A stretch of 64,000 bases of DNA from Erysipelotrichaceae bacterium (GCA_017512285.1 JAFWGU010000023.1:62001-126000); one strand, 5' to 3'; positions 1-8,680 are shown, numbered from the stretch's first letter. Notes: generated by a model not told the origin, from the sequence alone. Numbers and translations: made by a program.

Positions 1-967
1 AGAAGGCATCAGTCTTTCTCAGGCGAATGACATCATATGGGATCATAAGCTGAATGCATTGCCAATCATAAATGAAGAACAGAAACTGTGTTACTTCGTA
101 TTCAGAAAGGACTATGATTCCCATAAGGAAAACCCGGATGAACTGCTTGATGAAAACAAGAGATTCCTGGTAGGTGCCGGCATAAATACCCGTGACTTCA
201 CGGAAAGAGTTCCGGCTCTTGTTGAAGCAGGGGCTGACATTCTCTGCATTGACTCTTCAGAGGGCTTTACTGTCTGGCAGGAGAGAACGATCAAGTGGAT
301 CAAGGAAAACTATGGAGACAGCGTAAAAGTCGGCGCAGGCAACGTTGTTGACGCTGAAGGCTTCAATTTCCTGGTAAATGCCGGTGCTGATTTTGTAAAG
401 ATCGGCATTGGCGGAGGTTCCATCTGTATTACCAGAGAAACAAAGGGCATAGGACGTGGTCAGGCATCAGCAGTAATTTCTGTCGCCAGAGCACGACAGG
501 AGTATTTTGAAAAAACCGGCATTTATGTACCTATCTGTTCAGATGGCGGTATCGTATATGACTATCACATCACACTGGCCCTGGCAATGGGAGCAGACTT
601 CGTAATGCTGGGCAGATACTTTGCCCGCTTTGATGAATCACCGACAAGCAAGCTTATCGTAAATGGCAACTATGTAAAGGAATACTGGGGTGAAGGCAGC
701 AACCGTGCCAGAAACTGGCAGAGATATGAAGATGAAGGTACACTGACCTTTGAAGAAGGCGTAGACTCCTATGTACCGTATGCAGGTGCATTGAAGGACA
801 ATGTCAGACTCACGGTAGCCAAGATCAAGTCAACAATGACCAACTGCGGCGCATTAACCATCAAGGAACTGCAGCAGAAGGCAAAACTGACTCTGGTATC
901 AAGCACATCCATCGTAGAAGGCGGTGCCCACGACGTCATAGTCAAAAACAAGGATCAATTCAAGTAG
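1..967 (+). CDS. guaB: IMP dehydrogenase, Tritrichomonas-type, 3' part
   Basis: Oxidises IMP to XMP with NAD+, the committed step of GMP synthesis, in the cytosol. The gene is cut by the window edge: the frame is open from base 2, so the TTG at 59 is not its start. The catalytic loop reads [10 protein letters not shown] with the nucleophilic Cys at bases 425-427, followed by GIGRGQA, a [11 protein letters not shown] phosphate-binding stretch and an RARNWQRY flap with the Arg-Tyr pair. From memory these variants match the Tritrichomonas foetus enzyme almost word for word and differ from the usual bacterial GPGSICTTR. The end of a CBS-type segment is visible at the 5' edge. It lies just upstream of the GMP synthetase gene but is separated from it by a terminator that overlaps its stop. 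Confidence 0.95.
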   Translation, partial: EGISLSQANDIIWDHKLNALPIINEEQKLCYFVFRKDYDSHKENPDELLDENKRFLVGAGINTRDFTERVPALVEAGADILCIDSSEGFTVWQERTIKWIKENYGDSVKVGAGNVVDAEGFNFLVNAGADFVKIGIGGGSICITRETKGIGRGQASAVISVARARQEYFEKTGIYVPICSDGGIVYDYHITLALAMGADFVMLGRYFARFDESPTSKLIVNGNYVKEYWGEGSNRARNWQRYEDEGTLTFEEGVDSYVPYAGALKDNVRLTVAKIKSTMTNCGALTIKELQQKAKLTLVSSTSIVEGGAHDVIVKNKDQFK

Positions 968-991
968 AAGCAATTCTACTTGTTTTGTTTT
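961..991 (+). terminator. Intrinsic terminator after guaB
   Basis: Perfect 9-bp stem (CAAGTAGAA/TTCTACTTG) with a GCAA tetraloop at 961-982, followed by TTTTGTTTT. The stem includes the guaB stop codon. Confidence 0.8.
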
Positions 992-1017
992 AATGGGTCT
1001 CATAATACGCAGTGCTT

Positions 1018-1050
1018 TTGATTAACATATAAAAATGATTGTGATAAAAT
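1018..1050 (+). promoter_or_regulatory. Candidate promoter for the GMP synthetase gene
   Basis: TTGATT at 1018-1023 and an AT-rich GATAAAAT block at 1043-1050 lie just ahead of the AGGAGG at 1063-1068. Spacing is on the long side, so the exact -10 is uncertain. Confidence 0.4.
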
Positions 1051-1078
1051 TAAGAATATTTTAGGAGGAAAAAGTCTT

Positions 1079-2053
1079 ATGAGCGGGAATGTACGTCCGG
1101 AATCAATGAAGAGAATCGTCAATAAAGAACTGGCAGAAGCGTTCATTGAAGAACAGATCAGAGAAATCAGAGAACAGGTTGGAAACAGAAAAGTCTTACT
1201 GGCCTTAAGTGGTGGTGTTGACTCAAGTGTCGTAGCTGCCTTACTGATCAAGGCAATCGGCAAGAAGTTAACCTGTGTACACGTTAATCACGGTTTATTA
1301 AGAAAAGGTGAACCGGAACAGGTCATCGAAGTATTCAGAAATCAGATGGATGCAAATCTCATCTATGTCGATGCAGTAGACCGTTTCCTGGATGCATTAA
1401 AGGATGTAAGCGAGCCTGAAACAAAGCGTAAGATAATCGGCAAGATCTTCATCGATGTATTCGTAGAAGAAGCCAGAAAGCTTGAAGGCGTTGAATTGCT
1501 GGCTCAGGGAACCATTTATCCTGACATTCTTGAGTCAAAGGGTGTTAAGGCCCACCATAACGTTGGCGGCTTACCGGAAGATCTCAAGTTTGAACTTGTT
1601 GAACCTGTAAAACTCCTTTACAAGGACGAAGTAAGAGTTGTCGGTGAAGCTCTCGGCTTACCGCACAGCATGGTATACAGACAGCCATTCCCAGGTCCGG
1701 GCTTAGGTGTCAGATGCACTGGAGCCATTACCAGAGACCGTCTGAACTCATTGAGAGAAGCAGATGCGATCGTAAGAGAAGAAATAGGAAAACTGGAAAA
1801 TCTTCCATGGCAGTTCTTTGCCGTAATTCCTGACATTCAGTCAACAGGAATCAAGGACGGCAAGCGCTACATGGGCTGGCCAGTAGTCATCAGAGCAATT
1901 GATACCGTTGATGCCGTAACTGCCAAGAGCGTGATTCTTCCAATTGAGACGCTGCTCACAATACGTGACAGAATCATCGCTGAGGTTCCGGGTGTTAACC
2001 GTGTATTATGGGATTATACAGACAAGCCTGTAAGCACGATCGAGTGGGAATAG
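1079..2053 (+). CDS. guaA: GMP synthase, ATP-pyrophosphatase subunit only (no GATase domain)
   Basis: Aminates XMP to GMP using ATP. At 324 aa it contains only the ATP-pyrophosphatase domain (PP-loop SGGVDSS at residues 44-50) and the C-terminal dimerisation domain (FPGPGLGVRC; ending KPVSTIEWE). The N-terminal class I glutamine amidotransferase domain, about 190 residues in the usual bacterial GuaA, is absent. AGGAGG at 1063-1068 fixes the ATG at 1079, and the 111 nt upstream hold a terminator and promoter, with no room for or remnant of a glutaminase. This is the subunit arrangement known from archaea. Either a separate glutaminase is encoded elsewhere or the enzyme uses free ammonia; the sequence does not say which. 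Confidence 0.93.
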   Translation: MSGNVRPESMKRIVNKELAEAFIEEQIREIREQVGNRKVLLALSGGVDSSVVAALLIKAIGKKLTCVHVNHGLLRKGEPEQVIEVFRNQMDANLIYVDAVDRFLDALKDVSEPETKRKIIGKIFIDVFVEEARKLEGVELLAQGTIYPDILESKGVKAHHNVGGLPEDLKFELVEPVKLLYKDEVRVVGEALGLPHSMVYRQPFPGPGLGVRCTGAITRDRLNSLREADAIVREEIGKLENLPWQFFAVIPDIQSTGIKDGKRYMGWPVVIRAIDTVDAVTAKSVILPIETLLTIRDRIIAEVPGVNRVLWDYTDKPVSTIEWE

Positions 2054-2065
2054 ACGAAAACATTC

Positions 2066-2097
2066 AAAAAGCCCTTTATTAAAAGGGCTTTTTCTTA
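2066..2097 (+). terminator. Intrinsic terminator after guaA
   Basis: Perfect 12-bp stem AAAAAGCCCTTT / AAAGGGCTTTTT around an ATTA loop, then a T-rich tract. Confidence 0.85.
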
Positions 2098-2158
2098 TTT
2101 CATACACTATGTTGATTTATGATATAAAAACATATATGTTAAGAGGAGGAGGGATATT

Positions 2159-2896
2159 ATGAAGAAGAATTATGAATATTACAATACTGTAATTTCGCAG
2201 TTAGATAGACAGGTGAAAGAAGAAGAGGAAAACATTGAAAAGGCCGCTCAATTCTGTGCTGATTCCATATGCAGCGACAGAATCATTCACGCATTTGGTT
2301 GTGGACATTCCCAGATGTTCGGTGAAGAAATGTTTTATCGTTCAGGTGGTTTAGTACCAGTTAATGCTATCTTACATCCACATTATTCTTTAGTTCCAAA
2401 AGCAAGAATTTCTTCAGCTGTAGAAAGACAGGAAGGATTATCTGATAAATTCCTGGCAAACTGCAATCATGACGCTAAGGATACAATGATCATAACTTCT
2501 ATTTCAGGAAGAAATGCTGCAGTTATTGATATGGCAATTGCTGCAAAGAAATTCGGCATGAAAGTTGTGGCTTTGGTATCACAGGAATTTTCCAGCAAGG
2601 TTACATCACGTCATTCAAGCGGTAAGAACTTAAAAGATTTCGCAGATGTAGTTATTGACATTAAATGCGTTTATGGAGATGCATGTCTGGAAATGGAAGG
2701 TGTGGAAGGAAAATTTGGTGGAACTTCTACAATCCTTGCCATGATGGTTGTTGAAATGATCTCAACTCGAACAATTGAGTTATGTGCAGAAAGAGGATAT
2801 AACCCTCCAATCTTCGTAAGTGGTAATACTGACATCGGAGATAAATTGAATAACGAAAGAATTGAAAAATATTCCAGAATTATTCCGACATTATAA
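2159..2896 (+). CDS. SIS-domain sugar-phosphate binding protein, UPF0309 type
   Basis: A 245-aa protein with a sugar isomerase (SIS) fold: an N-terminal helical stretch, then HAFGCGHSQMFGEE at about residues 44-57 and IITSISGRN near 115-123, the phosphosugar-binding serines typical of SIS proteins. The closest family I recognise is UPF0309; a phosphosugar isomerase or phosphosugar-responsive role is possible but unproven. The start follows a strong AGGAGGAGGG at 2143-2152. It is transcribed alone, between the guaA terminator and a converging membrane-protein gene. Its base composition is AT-richer than its neighbours (about 35% GC in sampled lines against 50% or more in guaA) with heavy use of TTA for Leu, which could reflect acquisition. 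Confidence 0.75.
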   Translation: MKKNYEYYNTVISQLDRQVKEEEENIEKAAQFCADSICSDRIIHAFGCGHSQMFGEEMFYRSGGLVPVNAILHPHYSLVPKARISSAVERQEGLSDKFLANCNHDAKDTMIITSISGRNAAVIDMAIAAKKFGMKVVALVSQEFSSKVTSRHSSGKNLKDFADVVIDIKCVYGDACLEMEGVEGKFGGTSTILAMMVVEMISTRTIELCAERGYNPPIFVSGNTDIGDKLNNERIEKYSRIIPTL

Positions 2897-3041
2897 TTTA
2901 TAAATTTACAGACATTATCAAGTAAACTGCGTAAAAATACATGAAAAGATAAACTGAATTGTTCGCATCGCAACAATCATCATTATCATCTTGTTTATGA
3001 ATCCCGTCAGATTATAATTTAAGAACGGCAGAAGTATATTT

Positions 3042-3072
3042 AAAAAGGAACCCTATGTACAGGATTCCTTTC
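3042..3072 (-). terminator. Intrinsic terminator for the Pr6Pr-type gene
   Basis: Interrupted stem GGAA-c-CCT/AGG-a-TTCC around ATGTAC. The A run at 3042-3046 becomes the U tract on the minus strand; the T run on the other side could serve the SIS gene too. Confidence 0.6.
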
Positions 3073-3083
3073 TTATAAATGCG

Positions 3084-3668
3084 TTAATGTCTTTCTCTGA
3101 CTTTTCTGATAAACAGACCTATCAGATAAACTACCGCAACAATTGCGGCAAAGAAGAGGAATCCTATCGGATATCCCCAGGTAAGAAATGCGTACCAGTC
3201 ATTTGTATGAGGCCACTGTCCTCTGCCGTTTATGAGATTATTGCCAATGTAGAATATGCCGTACAGTCCCAGAGGAACGCAGGCAATGAGGTTATCCTTC
3301 TTGCTGAATTTTGCTTTGCTCCAGAACAGAACTTCCAAGAGAGCAGCTACCGGAACAATGAGATGCATCCAGAAACTGACACCGGTAAACATCGGAATAT
3401 AGCCAAACAGAGGACCCAGGAACGTCAGCACGACAACCATTGTCAGTGTAACTGAAACTGCTGCGACGTATTTGATTTTCTCGTTTCCGTTTATCAGCCA
3501 TACAACGCACGCTGCCGCTTCAAGCAGATTTGACAATACAGTAAAGTACTTCAGTGATGACAGTCCTATTGAGGTCAGGGCAGTATCCGTGAAAACAAAT
3601 ACCATTTTCAGCCAGTTTACCATTACAATGATGAATATGATGATGTTAAGCAGTTTTCTCTTATTCAT
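3084..3668 (-). CDS. Pr6Pr-family integral membrane protein
   Basis: A 194-aa hydrophobic protein with about six predicted membrane spans. The pattern KYFTVLSNLLEA near residues 40-51 and a C-terminal NDWYAFLTWGYPIGF resemble the Pr6Pr / FAR-17a-AIG1-like family of bacterial membrane proteins; no enzymatic activity can be read from it. The ATG follows AGGAAGAGAG. It lies downstream of, and in the same direction as, a second multi-span protein (YwaF-like), but a terminator lies between them. Confidence 0.7.
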   Translation of the reverse strand: MNKRKLLNIIIFIIVMVNWLKMVFVFTDTALTSIGLSSLKYFTVLSNLLEAAACVVWLINGNEKIKYVAAVSVTLTMVVVLTFLGPLFGYIPMFTGVSFWMHLIVPVAALLEVLFWSKAKFSKKDNLIACVPLGLYGIFYIGNNLINGRGQWPHTNDWYAFLTWGYPIGFLFFAAIVAVVYLIGLFIRKVRERH

Positions 3669-3732
3669 ATATGATCTCTCTTCCTAATAAAAATAACACT
3701 TACGATGATGTTTTTTATTGAATTTGACCTTG

Positions 3733-3757
3733 AAAAAAGCCTTTTTCAAAGGCTTAA
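3733..3757 (-). terminator. Intrinsic terminator for the YwaF-like gene
   Basis: Stem AAGCCTTT/AAAGGCTT (3737-3744 with 3748-3755) with a 3-nt loop. The AAAAAA at 3733-3738 gives the U tract on the minus strand. Confidence 0.75.
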
Positions 3758-4501
3758 TCATCCTGCAATGAACAGCATGTTTATTATCCAGAACAGCAGA
3801 TAGAAAACATGGATCACTACTATAGAGAACAGTACAAGTCCGATTGTATATCTGAATCCACCTCCGGTCTTGTTCCATATCACACCCAGAAGAGCATTAC
3901 CGTATGTATCACGCAGGAACATGAAGTTCTTGTCAAATATTGTGTCTACGCAGTACATAATTCCTACAAGAATAAGGATCTTGCCAATACTTAACCACAG
4001 TTGAGGATAGGACAAGTCCATCTCTCCGCAGGCAAATCTGGCAATTACATATGCGATTATCAGACCATGATAAAGAAACTGATGAATCGTATAGAAATTG
4101 AATGCAGGAAGAGTGGAAGTAGTAGGTACTATTATAGCCATTGTGGCTGCGGGCAGAAACAGTGTCAGTAACAGGATTGAGAAGAATTCATTTTGCGGAT
4201 TGATCGAATCTAAGACACAGCTGTAAGCAGCAAAGCTACAGATCTCCAGTGGAAGGTAATCAGTAAACTTTACATCTGAAAACCATATGAGAATCATCTT
4301 GATGACTTCGATGATCATCAGTGTTGCCGCAATCGATTTTAATATGATGATCCTTCCATTAGCATCACTTCCATGATAGGCAATTGTGATGATGACGGTA
4401 AAAAGGACTGTAAGCGCCATCAAGATGAAATGAGCAGCGGAGAACTGTCCATAACCTAATCCTTCAGGGATATTGTCCCTGTGCGTCCAAAAGTACTTCA
4501 T
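3758..4501 (-). CDS. YwaF / TIGR02206-type membrane protein
   Basis: A 247-aa protein with about six to seven membrane spans. FSAAHFILMAL at the N-terminus, LPLEICSF in the middle and the HQFLYHGL segment match the YwaF-like (TMEM164-related) family, whose conserved His residues suggest a membrane enzyme, but no reaction is established. No clear Shine-Dalgarno precedes the ATG: a TAGAAT box ends exactly 6 nt before it, so the mRNA may be leaderless. The gene diverges from the RsbU-type phosphatase gene. Confidence 0.7.
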   Translation of the reverse strand: MKYFWTHRDNIPEGLGYGQFSAAHFILMALTVLFTVIITIAYHGSDANGRIIILKSIAATLMIIEVIKMILIWFSDVKFTDYLPLEICSFAAYSCVLDSINPQNEFFSILLLTLFLPAATMAIIVPTTSTLPAFNFYTIHQFLYHGLIIAYVIARFACGEMDLSYPQLWLSIGKILILVGIMYCVDTIFDKNFMFLRDTYGNALLGVIWNKTGGGFRYTIGLVLFSIVVIHVFYLLFWIINMLFIAG

Positions 4502-4536
4502 ACCTGTATTCTATGCCTTTTATGATGTTTGGTAAA
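4502..4536 (-). promoter_or_regulatory. Promoter placing the YwaF-like ATG at the transcription start
   Basis: On the minus strand TTTACC (4536-4531), 17-nt spacer, TAGAAT (4513-4508), then ACAGGT and the ATG at 4501. Transcription would be expected to begin at or next to the A of the start codon. Confidence 0.5.
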
Positions 4537-4608
4537 TTCAAAAAGAGTTATAATTCCAAAATATTAGGCAGATTTGTTACAAAAGTTAGACAACTTAAGA
4601 TATCCTGA

Positions 4609-4617
4609 TGCTAAAAT
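4609..4617 (+). promoter_or_regulatory. Extended -10 promoter for the RsbU-type phosphatase
   Basis: TGC-TAAAAT at 4609-4617. Transcription would start near 4624, which excludes the upstream TTG at 4574 as a start and supports the ATG at 4664. Confidence 0.45.
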
Positions 4618-4663
4618 AATACATATCACGAGTAATCTCTCTTCATGGAAAGGTAAATCATAT

Positions 4664-6412
4664 ATGTCAGAAAAGAAAGACACAAGGCTGGAAAACATAC
4701 AGAAGCTCAGAAGCAGTCTGAAAACAAAATCATTCAGAACCATCATAATCCTGTCCGTTACGATAAGCATTGTTGCCATATGTCTGGGTGTTTCACTTTA
4801 CATGTCTTCGGTCAGAAGATCGTATCGCTCCAATACCTATAACATGTCTCTTACGGCATCCCGTCTGATTGACAGGGATGAGGTCATGAGGGAAGCTTCA
4901 GAGGTAATCAAGATCTACAAAAGTCTGTCTGAAGAAGAAAGACAGTTACTCATTGACAAGCATTCCGACTTATTGAAGCGCTTTGATGGAATCAGAGGAG
5001 AAGGATTTGATAGGATATGTGAACTGCTCAGACTCATTCAGGACACTTATGGGGGTAAGGCAGCCTTTACGGCATTCCTGGATCTGGAAAACAATAGAAG
5101 AGTTTTCATTACGGATTCTGACCCTAATGACAGTTTTTGTCCTCCGGGTTCTTTGGACGAACTTGAAAAGATCAGTATTGATGACCTTATGAATGGCCGA
5201 CAGTATTTACTTGATGACATGTACGGTATTCCAGCCTTGCCGGCAACCACGATCAACATGTCTCCTTATGGATACAGATGCATGGCAGGCACGTTGTTAG
5301 GTACCATTGACGGATATCCGGTATTCATCTTCTTTGATACCGACATGAACAAGGCAGTGAATGCAGGTATTGCATTCATGTGGGTGTTCTTCTTCGTAAT
5401 GCTCATACTTATCCTGCTTACTCAGAAGATATCCTTAAAGTATGTTGATAATACCATGGTTGCTCCGATAAAGAAACTTACAGACGCTGCTGAACAATAC
5501 ATAAATGAAAGAGGAAATCCGGATACCAAGGGCGGTTATTTCAATGAGGTAGACATTAACACCGGTGATGAAATAGAACAGTTAAGCAAGACCATGCAGG
5601 TGATGGAATCCGACCTGGACAAATACATAAGCAATCTCACGACGATAACTGCCGAGAGAGAACGTCTCAGTACTGAACTGTCATTAGCCAACAAGATCCA
5701 GGCAGACATGCTGCCAAACATTTATCCGGCGTTCCCGGACAGAGATGAATTTGACATCTATGCTTTAATGGATCCTGCAACAATGGTTGGCGGAGACTTC
5801 TATGACTTCTTCCTTATCGATGATGATCATCTTGGACTTCTTATAGCTGACGTATCTGGAAAGGGAATACCGGCTGCACTGTTCATGATGATCTGTCTTA
5901 TCGTACTCAAGAACAGCACCATGCTCAGCAAGTCCATCAGCAAGGCCTTAGCTACCACTAATGAAGCCATCTGCACCAACAACACAAACGAGATGTTCGT
6001 TACTGTGTGGATGGGTATTCTGGAGATATCAACCGGCAAGCTTACGGCTGCCAATGCCGGACATGAATATCCGACAATAAGGAGAAAAGATGGAAAATTT
6101 GAGATTTTCAAGGACAGGCACGGTTTTGTCATCGGAAGCATGAGACACATGAAATATGAAGAATATGAGATCCAGATGGAACCCGGCGACAAGATCTTCG
6201 TTTATACTGATGGCGTTCCGGAAGCCAATAACAGTGAAAAGGAAATGTTTGGTACTCAAAGATTACTTGAAGCACTTAATATAGATCCTGATGCTTCCCC
6301 GGAACAGACGATCATGAATGTACGTAAAGCGATCGATGAATTTGATCATAATGAAGAACAGTTTGATGATCTTACCATGTTGTGCATGGAATATCGCGGA
6401 AAGAAACAATAA
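4664..6412 (+). CDS. Membrane-anchored PP2C/SpoIIE-type serine phosphatase (RsbU-like)
   Basis: A 582-aa protein: first membrane span about residues 26-48, an extracytoplasmic sensor region to about 233, second span about 234-255, a HAMP-like linker to about 310, then a PP2C phosphatase domain from about 342. The metal-binding Asp residues are present: VGGDFYDFF near 375, IADVSGKGIPAALFM and a C-terminal DDLTML. Such proteins dephosphorylate anti-sigma-factor antagonists in partner-switching cascades; no antagonist or sigma factor is encoded nearby, so the target is unknown. GGAAAGG upstream supports ATG 4664. The gene stands alone between a divergent promoter region and a terminator. Confidence 0.88.
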   Translation: MSEKKDTRLENIQKLRSSLKTKSFRTIIILSVTISIVAICLGVSLYMSSVRRSYRSNTYNMSLTASRLIDRDEVMREASEVIKIYKSLSEEERQLLIDKHSDLLKRFDGIRGEGFDRICELLRLIQDTYGGKAAFTAFLDLENNRRVFITDSDPNDSFCPPGSLDELEKISIDDLMNGRQYLLDDMYGIPALPATTINMSPYGYRCMAGTLLGTIDGYPVFIFFDTDMNKAVNAGIAFMWVFFFVMLILILLTQKISLKYVDNTMVAPIKKLTDAAEQYINERGNPDTKGGYFNEVDINTGDEIEQLSKTMQVMESDLDKYISNLTTITAERERLSTELSLANKIQADMLPNIYPAFPDRDEFDIYALMDPATMVGGDFYDFFLIDDDHLGLLIADVSGKGIPAALFMMICLIVLKNSTMLSKSISKALATTNEAICTNNTNEMFVTVWMGILEISTGKLTAANAGHEYPTIRRKDGKFEIFKDRHGFVIGSMRHMKYEEYEIQMEPGDKIFVYTDGVPEANNSEKEMFGTQRLLEALNIDPDASPEQTIMNVRKAIDEFDHNEEQFDDLTMLCMEYRGKKQ

Positions 6413-6436
6413 TCTTGCAATAATATGGATTTTTAT

Positions 6437-6464
6437 GGCTGAATCTGCAAATTCAGCCTTTTTT
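6437..6464 (+). terminator. Intrinsic terminator after the phosphatase gene
   Basis: Perfect 8-bp stem GGCTGAAT/ATTCAGCC, 6-nt loop, then TTTTTT. Confidence 0.85.
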
Positions 6465-6526
6465 AATGCTATTTTAATGATTAAGAACAGAAAATAGTAT
6501 TAAAATTATTATGAGGGGTGATGGAT

Positions 6527-7321
6527 ATGAAGAAGGTATTGACCGTTATTGTCCTTTTATTACTGGCATGTGCGATAGGAGCAGGTGTATATCTGTTTGA
6601 TTATCATCATGCTGAAAACAGTTCATTGTATTACATTTCTAGCCCAAAGCATGGCGTAAGCTGTGACATCAGCGGTTCCGGAAAAATTATATTCGTGCCT
6701 GGAGAAGAACCAAAGGCTGGATTCATCTTCTACCAGGGAGCAAAGGTACAGGCCGAAGCCTATGCACCATTATTGGAAAAGCTGGCTGAAAGGGGAATAC
6801 TCTGTGTACTTCTGGACATCCCCGGTAATTTCCCGTTACTGGGAATAAACGCTGCTGACGGATATGTTTCCAAATATCCTGACATTAAAGACTGGTATGT
6901 CGGCGGTCATTCACTCGGCGGTGTAACGGCGACCATGTTCCTGGATAAGCATCATGAAGACTTTGATGGTCTTGTATTGCTGGCTTCCTATCCTTTTTCA
7001 AATCTGAGCGATACGCAGTTAAGAACTTTGTCAATTTACGGTTCAAATGACGGTGTACTGAACATGAAAAAGTACGAAAGCTCCAAGGACAAGCTTCCTG
7101 CTGACCTTACTGAAATCGTAATAGTCGGCGGCAATCATGCCAACTTTGGTTTCTATGGTGAGCAGAAAGATGACGGAACTGCCGGAATAACCAGAAACGA
7201 GCAGATTGAACTGACTGTCGGATACATTTATGATTTCATAACAGGCACTGAAAGAGAACCGGAAATACCAGTTGAGGAAGTTCCTGCAGAAGAAACGCCG
7301 GCTGAAACAACTGAAGGGTAA
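6527..7321 (+). CDS. Membrane-anchored alpha/beta hydrolase
   Basis: A 264-aa protein with an N-terminal signal anchor (about residues 4-26) and an extracytoplasmic alpha/beta-hydrolase fold of the PF12695 type. It has the nucleophile elbow GHSLGG, a strand-end YGSNDGV that could hold the acid, and GGNHANFG as the likely catalytic His. The tail is a Pro/Glu-rich linker. Substrate is not readable; lipase/esterase or dienelactone-hydrolase-like activity is possible. GAGGGG at 6513-6518 favours the third in-frame start (ATG 6527) over GTG 6518 and ATG 6521. Its terminator also serves the converging gene. Confidence 0.85.
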   Translation: MKKVLTVIVLLLLACAIGAGVYLFDYHHAENSSLYYISSPKHGVSCDISGSGKIIFVPGEEPKAGFIFYQGAKVQAEAYAPLLEKLAERGILCVLLDIPGNFPLLGINAADGYVSKYPDIKDWYVGGHSLGGVTATMFLDKHHEDFDGLVLLASYPFSNLSDTQLRTLSIYGSNDGVLNMKKYESSKDKLPADLTEIVIVGGNHANFGFYGEQKDDGTAGITRNEQIELTVGYIYDFITGTEREPEIPVEEVPAEETPAETTEG

Positions 7322-7323
7322 AT

Positions 7324-7351
7324 AAATAGAAGATCGATGGATCTTCTATTT
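7324..7351. terminator. Bidirectional terminator
   Basis: Perfect 12-bp stem AAATAGAAGATC/GATCTTCTATTT with a GATG loop between two converging genes. It includes the stop codon of the NAGPA-family gene. Confidence 0.8.
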
Positions 7352-8680
7352 TACGTATATAGCAAGGGGAACACCGCGTTCCATTTCCCTGAAGTCCTTG
7401 CTGCTTCTGTCAGACAGCTTCAGATATCTCTTATCATGATACAGGATCTGAGCAGAACCGCCGCCGTCAAGATGAACGGCATTATGAACGCCAAGTCTTT
7501 CACAGATCAATTCAGATTCATTCAGGGAAGCACCGCAGCTGTCAACGTATTTCTCATATCCGAATTTTCCTGCACCTTCGATCCAGATGATCAATGGATC
7601 ATTTTTCTTATCTGCTCCTATTATCATTCTCGGAGCTCTGTCCTTGTAAAAGTTCAGAGGATAGAGAGAAGGAGGGAATGACACCATCCAGGGTTTTCTT
7701 ATGTCATAAAATGGTGAAGTGAAGCCTCGCTGTCTTTCACCGTTTACGATTACACTGTTTCCGCACTGAACGGCAAAGGCAACATCATTGAGTTTTCCGT
7801 ATTTTACTTTTCTGTCGGTAAACGACGTAATAACGTAGTTTGTCTTGATCACATATCCACCGGAAGGTACAGGAGTATTTCCACCAGGTTTTATGGCTAT
7901 TACCTCATTGTTTACTACTACAATGTCATGACCTCCCTTAGGTGTCATCTGACAGGATGGTCTTGCATAGATCATAGAATTATGTTCATGGAAAATGATT
8001 CTGTCGATCATGTATCTGATCCTGAAGTCGGACTGCTGACGTATTGAAACATTGCCGCTTTCATCTACGGTAAGGATGTCTCTGTCATGCATTGGCGGAT
8101 ATACAACGTTACCATCCTTAACATACATTCCAATTGGGGTACCAATACGGTCATAGGCAGTTGATATGTCAGGCAGATCCATCGTAAAGAAGGAGGAATT
8201 GGTCTTCAGTGCAACACCAGGCAGATCACTGAGGAATCCTATGGTACGGCCAACAGGGAGAATGGTGAGTGTAGTGAGTCTTCCTTTCATTACCCTGAGG
8301 CATCTTCTTTCTTCCAGCATAGAATATAGCCTGGCTGCCTTTTCATCATTAAACCTGATTGCATTGCCATCAACAGATATACTGTTTCTGAATATAAGTG
8401 TCAAGGCAGTTAGCTTATCATAGATGAATCCGTGATCCTCATCATATTCTCTGTACTCAAACTCGATGTCCTCGGGCAGATAAAACAGTATGACTGTACC
8501 AAAAACAAGCGAGTATTTTCTTACGATGTACTTGTCATAAAGATCGGCAAGATTAGCAAAGGCAGCATGAGAGAATGGAGGCATGACGAAATTCAGAGAA
8601 TCCCAGCTGTCCGGCTGAACGATCTGCACTCTCTGTTTTTCTCCGTTTTCGTATGCGTAAGTCTTTATTGTGTTTTTCAT
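7346..8680 (-). CDS. Phosphodiester glycosidase (NAGPA) family protein, no signal peptide
   Basis: A 444-aa protein whose C-terminal half (from about residue 225) carries the NAGPA/DUF2233 pattern: MTPKGGHDIVVV, CGNSVIVNG, RMIIGADKK and the hallmark NAVHLDGGGSAQILY. In characterised members this domain removes a sugar attached through a phosphodiester. The N-terminal half (about 220 aa) is not recognised. Most relatives are exported, but I see no signal peptide or membrane span here, so a cytosolic role is implied. It is the distal gene of a two-gene unit: its ATG overlaps the rluA stop by 4 nt. Substrate unknown. Confidence 0.8.
   Translation of the reverse strand: MKNTIKTYAYENGEKQRVQIVQPDSWDSLNFVMPPFSHAAFANLADLYDKYIVRKYSLVFGTVILFYLPEDIEFEYREYDEDHGFIYDKLTALTLIFRNSISVDGNAIRFNDEKAARLYSMLEERRCLRVMKGRLTTLTILPVGRTIGFLSDLPGVALKTNSSFFTMDLPDISTAYDRIGTPIGMYVKDGNVVYPPMHDRDILTVDESGNVSIRQQSDFRIRYMIDRIIFHEHNSMIYARPSCQMTPKGGHDIVVVNNEVIAIKPGGNTPVPSGGYVIKTNYVITSFTDRKVKYGKLNDVAFAVQCGNSVIVNGERQRGFTSPFYDIRKPWMVSFPPSLYPLNFYKDRAPRMIIGADKKNDPLIIWIEGAGKFGYEKYVDSCGASLNESELICERLGVHNAVHLDGGGSAQILYHDKRYLKLSDRSSKDFREMERGVPLAIYVK

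Noticed and set aside
968-1078. Frameshifted glutaminase domain upstream of guaA
   Set aside because: The 111-nt gap is non-coding in all frames and contains a terminator, a promoter and a ribosome site, so the domain is absent rather than broken.
3087-3455. Plus-strand reading frame opposite the Pr6Pr-type gene
   Set aside because: It has no ribosome site and its composition is that of an antisense shadow of a clear membrane-protein gene.
4574-4663. Longer N-terminus of the RsbU-type phosphatase
   Set aside because: The upstream TTG lies ahead of the extended -10 promoter, whereas ATG 4664 has a ribosome site and gives the expected short cytosolic lead before the first membrane span.
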